From Streptomyces sp. NBC_01016 (GTDB lineage Bacteria; Actinomycetota; Actinomycetes; Streptomycetales; Streptomycetaceae): a stretch of 64,000 nucleotides of DNA. The translations under genes were made by a program, and so were the position numbers. Below, piece after piece: positions 40,539 through 48,620 of the stretch; positions within the stretch are counted from its first letter, which is position 1; each line of letters begins with the position of its first letter. Below the pieces are notes generated by a model. It was not told the origin of the DNA, made no database searches, and saw nothing but the letters and a program-made list of their open reading frames with translations. The stretch covers positions 1,798,001 through 1,862,000 of the forward strand of contig NZ_JAPEOQ010000002.1 of NCBI RefSeq assembly GCF_026341035.1, given 5' to 3'.

Positions 40539-42134
40539 ATGAGACGCGGTCGAATACGCGTGGTGCTCGCGGCCGTGGTGGCGCTGGCCGCCGCGGCCTT
40601 GGCGCCGGCGCACGCCGCCGAACGGCCCGACGGCCCCCTGGCGCACACCGCGTCCGGCTGGGTGCACGGTCAACACACCGACGAGGGGCGGCAGTTCCTC
40701 GGCATCCCGTACGCCGCACCGCCTGTCGGCAAGCTGCGTTGGCGTGAGCCACGCCCGGCGCAGTCCTGGCACGGCGTGCGCGACGCCACCGATTTCTCCA
40801 ACAGGTGCGTTCAGGCGTCGAGTTGGGACCCCGGATACGAGGACCCGACGTACACGGAGGACTGCCTCGACCTGAACGTGTACGCGCCGGACGGTTCGGC
40901 GGGGCGGCCCGTCATGGTGTGGCTGCACGGCGGCGGGCTCACCGCGGGTGCGGGCGCCGACATCGTCCCCGACACCTTCGCGCGCCGCACCGGCACGGTC
41001 GTCGTCACCGTCAACTACCGCCTGGGAGCGATGGGTTTCCTGGCGGCGGCGGGCCTTGACGGCCAGACCTCCGACGGCGTCTCGGGCAACTTCGGCCTCC
41101 AGGACCAGCAGCTGGCGCTGCGCTGGGTGCGCGCCAACATCGGAAGATTCGGCGGGGACCGGGACCGCGTGACGATCGCCGGGGAGTCCGCGGGCGGGCG
41201 CTCGGTGTGCACCCAGCTCGCGTCGCCGGGCGGGCGCGGCCTGTTCCGCGCCGGGATCATCGAGTCCGGGGCGTACGGGGACTGCGCGGCCCGCGCACAC
41301 AGTTCGGCGGTCGCGGAGGGCGCGAAGTTCGCGGAGAAGGCCGGGTGCGGAGCGGCGGCGGACACGGTGGCGTGCCTGCGCAACAAGTCCGCCAAAGAGA
41401 TCCTCGACGCGCAGGCCGGATTCGACTGGGCGCCGGTGACCGGCGGCGACTTCCTGCCCGAGCAGCCGGCCGCCGCGATCACCGGGGGCCGCTCGGCACA
41501 TGTGCCCGTCCTCAACGGCGCCAACAAGGACGAGGGCCGCCTCTTCGCGTACGGCGCGTACGACGGCCAGGGCAAGCCGCTCACGGCCGAGGCCTACCCG
41601 AAGGCGCTCACGGACACATACGGGAAGGCGACGGGGGAGAAGGCGCTGCACGCCTACCCCCTCTCCGACTACGCGTCGCCCACCTACGCGTACGCCGCAG
41701 CCCAGGGCGACCAGCTCATGGCGTGCCCGGCGCTCCGGCTCGACCAGCGGCTTGCGAAGAGCGGGCCGCCCGTCTACGCGTACGAGTTCGCGGACCGCAC
41801 CTCACCGCCGTTCGCGTCGATCAGGGAGGCGGGCAGGACGTTCGACTTCGGGGCCACGCACGTCAACGAGGTGCAGTACCTCTTCAAGCACTTCGGCCTC
41901 GACTCCCCGCTCAATACCGAACAGCGGGCGCTCGCCGACCGGATGGTGCAGTACTGGGGCTCCTTCATCAGAGGCGGCAGCCCACGGGCCGACGGCGCGC
42001 CCGCCATGCCCGACCAGCGGCGGGCACCCGGACACGTGCTGTCCCTGAAGACGTCGGGTGTGGGCGGGATCACCCTCTCCACGGACGTTCATCGCGAACA
42101 TCACTGCACCTTGTGGGACGCGGCGGCGTCATAG
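40539..42134 (+). CDS. Secreted type-B carboxylesterase
   Basis: This 531-residue secreted esterase has a signal peptide with cleavage near AHAAE (residue 27). It has the type-B carboxylesterase/lipase fold: FLGIPYAAPPVGKLRWREPRP, EDCLDLNVYAP, the oxyanion WLHGGG, the nucleophile in GESAGG near residue 210, a Glu in NKDEGRLF and the His in GATHVNEVQYLF. Substrates are ester compounds in the medium. ATG 40539 follows AAGAGGTGG. It stands alone between a thioesterase and DedA. Confidence 0.88.
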   Translation: MRRGRIRVVLAAVVALAAAALAPAHAAERPDGPLAHTASGWVHGQHTDEGRQFLGIPYAAPPVGKLRWREPRPAQSWHGVRDATDFSNRCVQASSWDPGYEDPTYTEDCLDLNVYAPDGSAGRPVMVWLHGGGLTAGAGADIVPDTFARRTGTVVVTVNYRLGAMGFLAAAGLDGQTSDGVSGNFGLQDQQLALRWVRANIGRFGGDRDRVTIAGESAGGRSVCTQLASPGGRGLFRAGIIESGAYGDCAARAHSSAVAEGAKFAEKAGCGAAADTVACLRNKSAKEILDAQAGFDWAPVTGGDFLPEQPAAAITGGRSAHVPVLNGANKDEGRLFAYGAYDGQGKPLTAEAYPKALTDTYGKATGEKALHAYPLSDYASPTYAYAAAQGDQLMACPALRLDQRLAKSGPPVYAYEFADRTSPPFASIREAGRTFDFGATHVNEVQYLFKHFGLDSPLNTEQRALADRMVQYWGSFIRGGSPRADGAPAMPDQRRAPGHVLSLKTSGVGGITLSTDVHREHHCTLWDAAAS

Positions 42135-42223
42135 GGAGCAGGTAGGCTGCCCGGCGTGCGCGTACCGGAGGGGAGCGCGCGCCGGGCACAGGCAGATCTT
42201 GGTGGGTACGGGAGGCGACGTCG

Positions 42224-42868
42224 ATGCACGTCCAGGCATGGCTCGACACGATTCCGGCGGTCGCCGTCTACCTACTGGTGGCCGGAGTGATCGGCGTCGA
42301 AAGCCTCGGCATCCCGCTGCCCGGCGAGATCGTGCTCATCTCCGCGGCGCTGCTCTCCTCGCAGCACGGCGATGTCAACCCGATCATCCTCGGGGCCTGC
42401 GCCAGCGCGGGCGCCGTCGTCGGTGACTCCATCGGGTACGCGATCGGCCGCAAGGGCGGGCGTCCGCTGCTCGCCAAAATGGGACGCAAGTTCCCCAAGC
42501 ACTTCGGTCCCGGACACGTCGGCGCCGCCGAGCGGTCCTTCGAGAAGTGGGGCATGTGGGCCGTCTTCTTCGGCCGCTTCATCGCCCTGCTCCGCATCTT
42601 CGCCGGGCCGCTCGCGGGCGTCCTGCACATGCCGTACTGGAAGTTCCTCATCGCGAACGTCCTGGGCGGCGTGATCTGGGCCGGCGGCACGACCGCGGTC
42701 ATCTACTACGTGGGCGTGGTCGCGGAGGACTGGCTCAAGAGGTTCTCGTACGTGGGCCTGGGCGTGGCCATCCTCATCGGCCTGGGATCCATGCTGATCG
42801 TGAAGCGGCGGACGGCGAAGATGGTGGCGGAGCATGAGGAGTCGGCGGAGCCCGAGCCCGTGAGCTGA
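42224..42868 (+). CDS. DedA-family membrane protein
   Basis: This 214-residue protein has about five helices and the DedA signatures: ESLGIPLPGEIVLISAALLS near residue 26, GDSIGYAIGRKGG near 67 and FFGRFIALLRIFAGPLAGVL near 108 with the conserved R...R...P pattern. DedA proteins are linked to undecaprenyl-phosphate or phospholipid flipping and to membrane-voltage homeostasis. A GGGAGG site precedes ATG 42224. It shares a fold superfamily with the TVP38 gene at 34.6 kb. Confidence 0.9.
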   Translation: MHVQAWLDTIPAVAVYLLVAGVIGVESLGIPLPGEIVLISAALLSSQHGDVNPIILGACASAGAVVGDSIGYAIGRKGGRPLLAKMGRKFPKHFGPGHVGAAERSFEKWGMWAVFFGRFIALLRIFAGPLAGVLHMPYWKFLIANVLGGVIWAGGTTAVIYYVGVVAEDWLKRFSYVGLGVAILIGLGSMLIVKRRTAKMVAEHEESAEPEPVS

Positions 42869-42886
42869 GGTTCCGCCGCACCGCTC

Positions 42887-42938
42887 GGGGCTCTGCCCCA
42901 AACCCCGCTGGCTCTCGTCTAAGAGGCGGGGCTCAAAG
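42887..42938. repeat. Dispersed 3'-end repeat (variant)
   Basis: GGGGCTCTGCCCC is followed by CCCCGCTGGCTCTCG and GGCGGGGCTCAAAG, the same variant as at 21449-21487. The gamma-carbonic-anhydrase stop codon (42933-42935) lies within it. Confidence 0.7.
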
Positions 42939-43454
42939 TGCCCGGTGCCTCTTCGCCAGTTCCACATAATGCGTCCCGTTGAGCGTGAGCATCTCCCGCT
43001 CCTCCGCGGACAGCTCACGCCGTACCTTCGCCGGGACGCCCGCGACCATTGAGCCGGGCGGCACCACCATCCCCTGCGGCACCAGCGCGTTCGCCGCGAC
43101 CAGCGAACCCGCCCCGATCACCGCGCCGTTGAGCACGGTCGCCCCCATCCCGATGAGGCAGTCGTCCTCCACGGTGCAGCCGTGCAGCACCGCGTTGTGG
43201 CCGACGGAGACGCGCTCGCCGATCGTCGCGGGGAACCCGAGGTCGACGTGCACCGTGCAGTTGTCCTGGATGTTGCTGTCCGCGCCGAGCGTGATCGGCT
43301 CGACCTCGGACCGCAGCACCGCGCCGTACCAGACGCTCGCGCCCGCGTGCAGCGTGACGTCGCCGATCACCACGGACGTCGGGGCGACGAACGCCTCCGG
43401 GTCCACCTTCGGTTCCTTGTCGCCGATGCCGGTGACGAGTGCCTCGTGGGACAT
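42933..43454 (-). CDS. Gamma-carbonic-anhydrase-type left-handed beta-helix protein
   Basis: This 173-residue protein has hexapeptide repeats forming a left-handed beta helix. The zinc-site histidines of gamma-carbonic anhydrases are present in NCTVHVD near residue 68 and VGHNAVLHGC near 85. Many such proteins (YrdA/PaaY type) are weak carbonic anhydrases or thioesterase-like trimers. ATG 43454 follows a GGGAGCACA region. It is divergent from the acyltransferase gene across a perfect inverted repeat. Confidence 0.85.
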   Translation of the reverse strand: MSHEALVTGIGDKEPKVDPEAFVAPTSVVIGDVTLHAGASVWYGAVLRSEVEPITLGADSNIQDNCTVHVDLGFPATIGERVSVGHNAVLHGCTVEDDCLIGMGATVLNGAVIGAGSLVAANALVPQGMVVPPGSMVAGVPAKVRRELSAEEREMLTLNGTHYVELAKRHRAL

Positions 43455-43533
43455 GAGGTCTGTGCTCCCTACGTGTCGTACGTGTACGTGTCATGCCGTG
43501 TGTGTCATGCATGCGTCGCGCCAAGGGAAAGGT

Positions 43534-43557
43534 ACCTGTGGGGCGAAGATCACAGGT
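43534..43557. promoter_or_regulatory. Inverted repeat between divergent genes
   Basis: ACCTGTG-N10-CACAGGT is a perfect 7-bp inverted repeat between the gamma-carbonic anhydrase and acyltransferase genes, and may be an operator for both. Confidence 0.45.
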
Positions 43558-43600
43558 CGGCGAGGTGGGGGTGGCAGATACGCGTGGGTAACGTGACGCC

Positions 43601-44344
43601 GTGCCGAAGACGCGGAACGACAAGGGTGGGCCAGCACACCGGCTCGTACAGGCCGGATGGCGCTGGGTGCAGCGCAAGGGCGCGGTCACCGCGCGGCAGT
43701 CCGGCGGACACCGGTTCGGCGCGATCGGGCACGGCACGAAGCTCGCGTTCCCCCAGGGCACGGTGTTCGGTGAGCCGTGGATCCGGCTGGGCGCGCACTG
43801 CATCATCGGCGAGCAAGTGACCCTGACCGCGGGCCTGATGCCGGACCTGGACCTCGGCCAGGACCCGATCCTGACCCTCGGCGACGGTGTCGTGATCGGC
43901 CGCGGCAGCCATGTCATCGCCGATACGACGGTGCGGATCGGCAGCGACGTCTACATGGGCCCGTACGTCTACATCACGTCCACGAACCATTCGTACGACG
44001 ACCCGCACGAGCCCATCGGCAAGCAATGGCCCCGGATGGAGCCGGTCGAGATCGGCCCCGGCTGCTGGATCGGCACCGGCGCCGTGATCCTGCCGGGCGC
44101 CCGCATCGGCCGGAACGTGGTGGTCGCGGCCGGGGCCGTGGTCCGCGGCGACGTACCCGACCACGCCGTGGTCGCCGGTGCGCCCGCACGCGTCGTACGG
44201 AGCTGGGACGCGGAGTCCGGCTGGCAGCCGCCGCTCAGGACGCCGACGCCGCGGGCGATCCCCGAAGGGGTCACTCCGGACCAGCTGCTCGCTCTGTCCG
44301 AACTCGACGACGACGCCTGGGACACTGAACCCCGGACCAGATAG
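43601..44344 (+). CDS. Hexapeptide acyltransferase (left-handed beta-helix)
   Basis: This 247-residue protein has hexapeptide repeats (LGDGVVIGRGSHVIADTTVR then IGSDVYMGPYVYITSTNH) and the catalytic-type His in STNHSYDDP near residue 128, followed by ALRYNDP-free C-terminal extension PRAIPEGVTPDQLLALSELD. It resembles O-acetyl- or succinyl-transferases that modify sugars, antibiotics or polysaccharides. GTG 43601 follows a TAACGT box by six bases, suggesting a leaderless start. An MFS gene follows 24 bp later on the same strand. Confidence 0.8.
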   Translation: MPKTRNDKGGPAHRLVQAGWRWVQRKGAVTARQSGGHRFGAIGHGTKLAFPQGTVFGEPWIRLGAHCIIGEQVTLTAGLMPDLDLGQDPILTLGDGVVIGRGSHVIADTTVRIGSDVYMGPYVYITSTNHSYDDPHEPIGKQWPRMEPVEIGPGCWIGTGAVILPGARIGRNVVVAAGAVVRGDVPDHAVVAGAPARVVRSWDAESGWQPPLRTPTPRAIPEGVTPDQLLALSELDDDAWDTEPRTR

Positions 44345-44368
44345 ATGTAGCGAGCAATCAAGGAAGCC

Positions 44369-45712
44369 GTGGACACGAGCGAGACGAGAGAGACAGGCGG
44401 CGAAGCCGAGCCGGAGGCGTCCGGGGCGTCGGAGGATTCCGAGGCGTCGGAGGCGTCGGAGGCGTCGGAGGCCAAGCCGCGTGGCTGGCGCCGTTGGGCC
44501 ATGGACACCCGGCCCCTGCGCATCCCCGCCTACCGCAGGCTGTGGTCCTCGACCATCGTCACGGCCGTCGGCAGCCAGCTGACCGCGGTCGCCGTGCCCA
44601 AGCAGATCTTCGACATCACCGGGTCCTCGGCCTGGGTCGGCGCCGCGAGCATGGCGGGGCTCGTGCCGCTCGTGGTGTTCGCGCTGTGGGGCGGCGCGAT
44701 CGCCGACCACGTGGACCGGCGCAAGCTGCTTCTGATCACCAACAGCGGCATCGCCGTGACCTCGGTCCTGTTCTGGGTGCAGGCGATATCCGGGCTCGAC
44801 TCGGTGGCCGTGCTGATGGTGCTGCTCGCGATGCAGCAGGCGTTCTGGGGTCTCAACGCGCCGGCCCGCAACGCGTCCATCGCGCGGCTCGTGCCCGAGA
44901 GCCAACTGGCCGCGGCCAACGCGCTCGGCTCGACGGTGATGCAGACCGGCCAGGTCGTCGGCCCGCTCCTCGCGGGTGTCCTCATCCCGGTCATCGGGCT
45001 GCCCGAGCTGTACCTGATCGACGCCGTCGCGCTGTGCGTCACCGTGTGGGCGGTGTACCGGCTGCCCGCGTTGCCGCCGCTCGGCACGCTGGTCAAGAAG
45101 CGGGCGGGCGTACGCGAGATCGTCGACGGCTTCCGCTACATGTCCACGCACAAGGTGCTGCTGCTGTCCTTCCTCGCGGACATCATCGCGATGGTGTTCG
45201 GCATGCCGCGCGCCCTGTTCCCGCAGCTCGCCGCGGAGACCTACGCGCCGTACGGGGAAGGGCTCGCGCTCGGGCTGCTGTTCGCGGCGATTCCGATCGG
45301 GGCGGTGGTCGGGGGCTTGTTCTCGGGGACGTTCTCGCGGGCGAAGCGGCACGGGTGGATGGTGATCGGGGCGATCGTGGCGTGGGGCCTCGCCATCACC
45401 GGGTTCGGGCTGAGCGGCAGCCTGTGGCTCGCGGTCGTCTTCCTCGCCGTGGCGGGGGTCGCCGACATGGTGTCCATGGTCTTCCGTGGGGCGATCCTGT
45501 TGTCGGCCGCGACGGACGAGATGCGGGGGCGGATGCAGGGGGTGTTCACCGTGGTCGTCGCGGGTGGCCCCCGCCTGGCGGACGTCCTCCACGGCTCTGC
45601 GGGCTCGGCCTTCGGAGCGGGGGCGGCGGTGGCCGGGGGTGGGGTTCTGGTGGTCCTGGCGATGCTGGTCCTGGCTGTGGCGGCGCCGGCGCTGCGGCGC
45701 TACCGCATCTGA
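44369..45712 (+). CDS. MFS-family transporter
   Basis: This 447-residue permease has twelve likely helices; helix 1 begins near residue 66 after a long acidic N-terminus that contains an EASEASEAS run encoded by 9-bp repeats. The loop GGAIADHVDRRKLLLITNSG near 115 is the usual MFS motif A variant. It is 24 bp after the acyltransferase gene and may share its transcript. GTG 44369 follows AAGGAAG. Substrate unknown; the family includes drug and metabolite exporters. Confidence 0.85.
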   Translation: MDTSETRETGGEAEPEASGASEDSEASEASEASEAKPRGWRRWAMDTRPLRIPAYRRLWSSTIVTAVGSQLTAVAVPKQIFDITGSSAWVGAASMAGLVPLVVFALWGGAIADHVDRRKLLLITNSGIAVTSVLFWVQAISGLDSVAVLMVLLAMQQAFWGLNAPARNASIARLVPESQLAAANALGSTVMQTGQVVGPLLAGVLIPVIGLPELYLIDAVALCVTVWAVYRLPALPPLGTLVKKRAGVREIVDGFRYMSTHKVLLLSFLADIIAMVFGMPRALFPQLAAETYAPYGEGLALGLLFAAIPIGAVVGGLFSGTFSRAKRHGWMVIGAIVAWGLAITGFGLSGSLWLAVVFLAVAGVADMVSMVFRGAILLSAATDEMRGRMQGVFTVVVAGGPRLADVLHGSAGSAFGAGAAVAGGGVLVVLAMLVLAVAAPALRRYRI

Positions 45713-46955
45713 CCGGTCGTGGTCGGCGCCTGCGGTTTCGGGTGCGCGGCACCGGGGTTTTGGGCTGTGCCGTGGTTGGCGTCTGTGGTGACGGGTGCGC
45801 GGCATCGGTCCTTTGGGCCGTGCCGTGGTCGGCGTGTGCCGTGATGGTGCGCGGCGCTGTTCTTTGCCCGGCTGCGCCGGTCCCCGCCTATCTCCCACCC
45901 GCCCGCCCCCTCCGGGGGCTTCGGTTGCCCGGGGTTGGTGATGCCCATTGAGCGGTGCCGGGCCCGTGCCGTGGTCGGCGCCTGTCGTACTCGTTGCGCG
46001 GCACCGTGCGCCGCCTTGCCCACCCTGCCGCCCCAGGCGGCAGATTGCCCAAGGCGGTGACGGTCGGCCGTCTCGGGTGGGGAGCCGTGGGTGGCGGATT
46101 GCCCGAGGCGGTGGTGGTTGACCGCCGGGGGTGGGGAGCCGTGGTTGGCGGAGCGCCCGAGGCGGTGGCGGCTGACCGCCCGGGTGGGGAGCTGTGGTTG
46201 GCGGGTTGCCTATGGCGGTGGTGGCTGAACGCGAGGGTGGGGAGGCGTGGTTGGTGGGTGGTGGCCCGGCGGGGGCGGTGGACCGTCACGGGTGGGGAGG
46301 TGTGGGTGCTTAAGGCGGTGCGGCCGACGACCGGGGGCGTTGTCCGAGGCGGTGACGGTCGTCGGGAGCCGCGGTTGGCCGGGGCGGAGTCGGCCGGGCT
46401 GGGTGGGAGCCGCTTAAGGGGGGGGCAGTTTGCTCTAGGCGGGTGGTGGTTGCCCGCAACGGGTGGGGAGTTGGGTTCGGCGTGGAGTGACCGAGGCGGG
46501 TGGCGCCCCGCCGACCTGGCGCCCCCGGAGGGGGTGGGTGGGTGGGAGATGGGCGGGTGACGGCGTCAGGCGGCGGACCGCTCAGGGGCGAGCCGGGCTG
46601 GCGGCGGGCGGGCCACATCAAGCCCGTACGACGCGTGGGTCACATCAAGCCCGCGCGGCGGGTGGGCCAAATCAAGCCCCTGCGGCGATTGAGCAGCGGG
46701 GTCCGGGGCGGAGCCCCGTGGGTGTCACGCCGATACCGTGCTCGGTGGTGGGGCTGCCGCCCCGTGGGCGTAACGCCGGTACCGGTGCGGGGCGATGGGG
46801 CAGCCACCCGGTGAGTGTCACGCCGGTGCTGGTGCTCGGTGGTGGGGCTGCCCCCTGTGGGTGTCATGCCGGTGCGCGATGGGGGAGCCCCCCCCGTGGG
46901 TGTCACGCCGGTACCGGTGCAGGCGCCCCGTAGGCGTAAGCACATCCGGCGGAAG
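45713..46955. repeat. Gene-free repeat array between convergent genes
   Basis: This 1.24-kb gap has no ORF with a credible start, codon pattern or homology. It contains, in order: GC-rich degenerate copies of GTGCCGTGG..GTGCGCGGC; a hairpin core CTGCCGCC-CCA-GGCGGCAG (46025-46043) shared with 10651; a tandem array of about 54-bp units starting at 46045, 46099, 46153 and 46206 that decays rightward; CACATCAAGCCCG direct repeats from 46640; an inverted 47-bp dispersed repeat (46671-46717); and a second tandem array of about five 35-47-bp units (46718-46935). The plus strand is strongly G-rich. Confidence 0.8.
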
Positions 46956-47822
46956 TCAGCCCGTCGCCAGCAGTACCGTTCCCACCAGCGCAAGCCCGGC
47001 GCCAGCCGCCTGCACCCCGCGGAGCCGTTCGCTGAGGACGCCGCGTGCGGCAAGTGCCGTAACCACCGGGTACAACGACGCAAGCACCGCCGCCACGGTA
47101 ACCGGCCCCTCCTGAGCGGCCAGCGCATACGTTCCGTTGGCTGCCACATCTGCCAACCCCACAAGGCCGAGCGGCACCAACGAGCCCCGGACGACCTCCC
47201 ATCCCCCCTCCTCCGGCAGCACCCGCCCACCCCGCTTCGCGGACACGTACAACGCGCTCCCGCCCGCCACGACATTCGTCACCCGCTGCACGAACAGCGC
47301 GAGGAAGAGCCCGGTGACCGTGGTCGACGCCTCCGCGATCAGCGCCATCACCGCGCCGAACCCGAACGCGGCGAGCAGCGTGAGCAGCACCGCCTGCCGC
47401 TGCACCGGCGCGCCCCTGAACTGCGGCCCGCCCGCGAGGACCACGCCCGCGACCGCGACCAGGATGCCCGCGAACTGCAGCAGCCCCGGCCGCTCCCCGA
47501 GCACCAGCCCGACGCCGACCGGCACGGCGACGCCGATCGAGCCGAGCGGCGAGACGACGCCCATCGGCCCGAGGGCGAGCGCCTTGTAGAAGGCGAGCAT
47601 GGCGACGGGCCCGACAAGCCCCGCGGCGACGGCGAACCACAACTGCGGTCCCGCTTCCGAGAAGGCACCCGTGGCGACCACGATCACTCCGAGCACGACC
47701 ACGGCGATCACCTGCGAGACGACCACTACGGTGAGCGCCGGGATGCGTCGCGTCAGCAGCCCGCCGCCGAAGTCGGCCAAGCCCCACATGAGGCTCGTGG
47801 CCAGGGCGAAGAGTGCTGTCAT
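46956..47822 (-). CDS. EamA-family (DMT) transporter
   Basis: This 288-residue, ten-helix exporter begins MTALFALATSLMWGLADFGG and contains the EamA phrases LALGPMGVVSPLGSIGVAVPV near residue 78 and AAQEGPVTVAAVLASLYPVVT near 245. ATG 47822 has GAGGTCC upstream. It is divergent from an XRE-cupin regulator across a perfect 14-bp palindrome, so that regulator probably controls it. XRE-cupin proteins next to EamA pumps often answer to amino acids; this is inference. Confidence 0.85.
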   Translation of the reverse strand: MTALFALATSLMWGLADFGGGLLTRRIPALTVVVVSQVIAVVVLGVIVVATGAFSEAGPQLWFAVAAGLVGPVAMLAFYKALALGPMGVVSPLGSIGVAVPVGVGLVLGERPGLLQFAGILVAVAGVVLAGGPQFRGAPVQRQAVLLTLLAAFGFGAVMALIAEASTTVTGLFLALFVQRVTNVVAGGSALYVSAKRGGRVLPEEGGWEVVRGSLVPLGLVGLADVAANGTYALAAQEGPVTVAAVLASLYPVVTALAARGVLSERLRGVQAAGAGLALVGTVLLATG

Positions 47823-47853
47823 GCCGGACCTCGCAGTACAGTTTGCTGGACGC

Positions 47854-47867
47854 TGTGGTGCACCACA
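47854..47867. promoter_or_regulatory. XRE-cupin operator candidate
   Basis: TGTGGTGCACCACA is a perfect 14-bp palindrome 32 bp upstream of the EamA start, inside a longer imperfect dyad (TTGCTGGAC...GTAGTCCAA). Confidence 0.65.
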
Positions 47868-47946
47868 CCGTAGTCCAATGAGCTGAACTCTGTCATTCAA
47901 AATATTGACCCAGGGCCTCGAAGGTCCAAGACCCCGTAGGCCTCCC

Positions 47947-47981
47947 AGCCCCCAGCCCCCAGCCCCCAGCCCCCAGCCCCC
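47947..47981. repeat. Heptanucleotide tandem repeat (AGCCCCC)5
   Basis: Five perfect copies of AGCCCCC lie 24 bp before the XRE-cupin start codon, so within its promoter or 5' leader. The minus strand has five runs of G and could fold into a G-quadruplex. Confidence 0.9.
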
Positions 47982-48004
47982 TGGCCCCCGACTCTGGACG
48001 GAAC

Positions 48005-48577
48005 GTGGCGGATCTCGATCTCCTGAACCAAGCGCTCGCGCGCAACGTCAAGCACTGGCGTTCCGAGCGCGGCTTCACCCTCGACGCGCTCGCCGCCCGC
48101 GCGGCCGTCAGCCGCGGCATGCTCATCCAGATCGAGCAGGCCCGCACGAACCCCAGCATCGGCACCGTCGTCAAGATCGGCGACGCGCTCGGCGTCAGCA
48201 TCACCACGCTGCTCGACTACGAACAGGGCCCCAACGTCCGGATCGTGACGGAGGATCAGGCCGTACGCCTGTGGCACACGGACGCCGGCAGCTACAACCG
48301 GCTGCTCGCCGGGACCGAGTCCCAGGGGCCGCTGGAGATGTGGGACTGGCGGCTCGTGCCCGGCGACGGCAGCGACTCCGACCCGCACCCGCAGGGCACC
48401 ATCGAACTGGTCCATGTCACGGCGGGCGAGCTGACCCTCGTCGTGGACGGCACCCCGCACGCGGTGCCCGCGGGGGCGAGCGTCTCGTTCGAGGCGGGCA
48501 CCGCGCACTCCTACCGCAACGACGGGACCGAGGACGTCGAGATGATCATGGCCGTATCGGTGCCTTTCGTACGCTGA
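48005..48577 (+). CDS. XRE-family regulator with cupin domain
   Basis: This 190-residue protein has an XRE helix-turn-helix (LARNVKHWRSERGFTLDALAA near residue 10, RGMLIQIEQARTNPS) and a small cupin from about residue 110 (GTIELVHVTAGELTLVVDGT, AGTAHSYRND) that likely binds the effector. GTG 48005 starts just after the heptanucleotide repeat, without a clear ribosome site. Its divergent EamA neighbour is the likely target. This family includes regulators of amino acid or osmolyte genes, but the ligand is not known here. Confidence 0.87.
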   Translation: MADLDLLNQALARNVKHWRSERGFTLDALAARAAVSRGMLIQIEQARTNPSIGTVVKIGDALGVSITTLLDYEQGPNVRIVTEDQAVRLWHTDAGSYNRLLAGTESQGPLEMWDWRLVPGDGSDSDPHPQGTIELVHVTAGELTLVVDGTPHAVPAGASVSFEAGTAHSYRNDGTEDVEMIMAVSVPFVR

Positions 48578-48586
48578 GACACCCGG

Positions 48587-48614
48587 TTGGCGCCGGGGCG
48601 GCGGCTGTTAGCGT
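48587..48614 (+). promoter_or_regulatory. Promoter of ybaK-like gene
   Basis: TTGGCG (48587-48592) and TAGCGT (48609-48614) are 16 bp apart, and the -10 ends six bases before ATG 48621, giving a leaderless message. Confidence 0.6.
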
Positions 48615-48620
48615 GCCGCC

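Noticed and set aside
38481..41651. Single 1056-codon minus-strand frame
   Set aside because: The open frame is an effect of high GC; only the part below 39794 codes (MFS). The rest is antisense to the thioesterase and carboxylesterase genes.
45713..46620. Gly/Trp-rich protein-coding genes in the repeat gap
   Set aside because: Open frames there are repeat translations without ribosome sites, and all six frames show the same low-complexity bias.
46718..46935. CRISPR array
   Set aside because: The units are degenerate, adjoin without unique spacers, and no cas genes are present.
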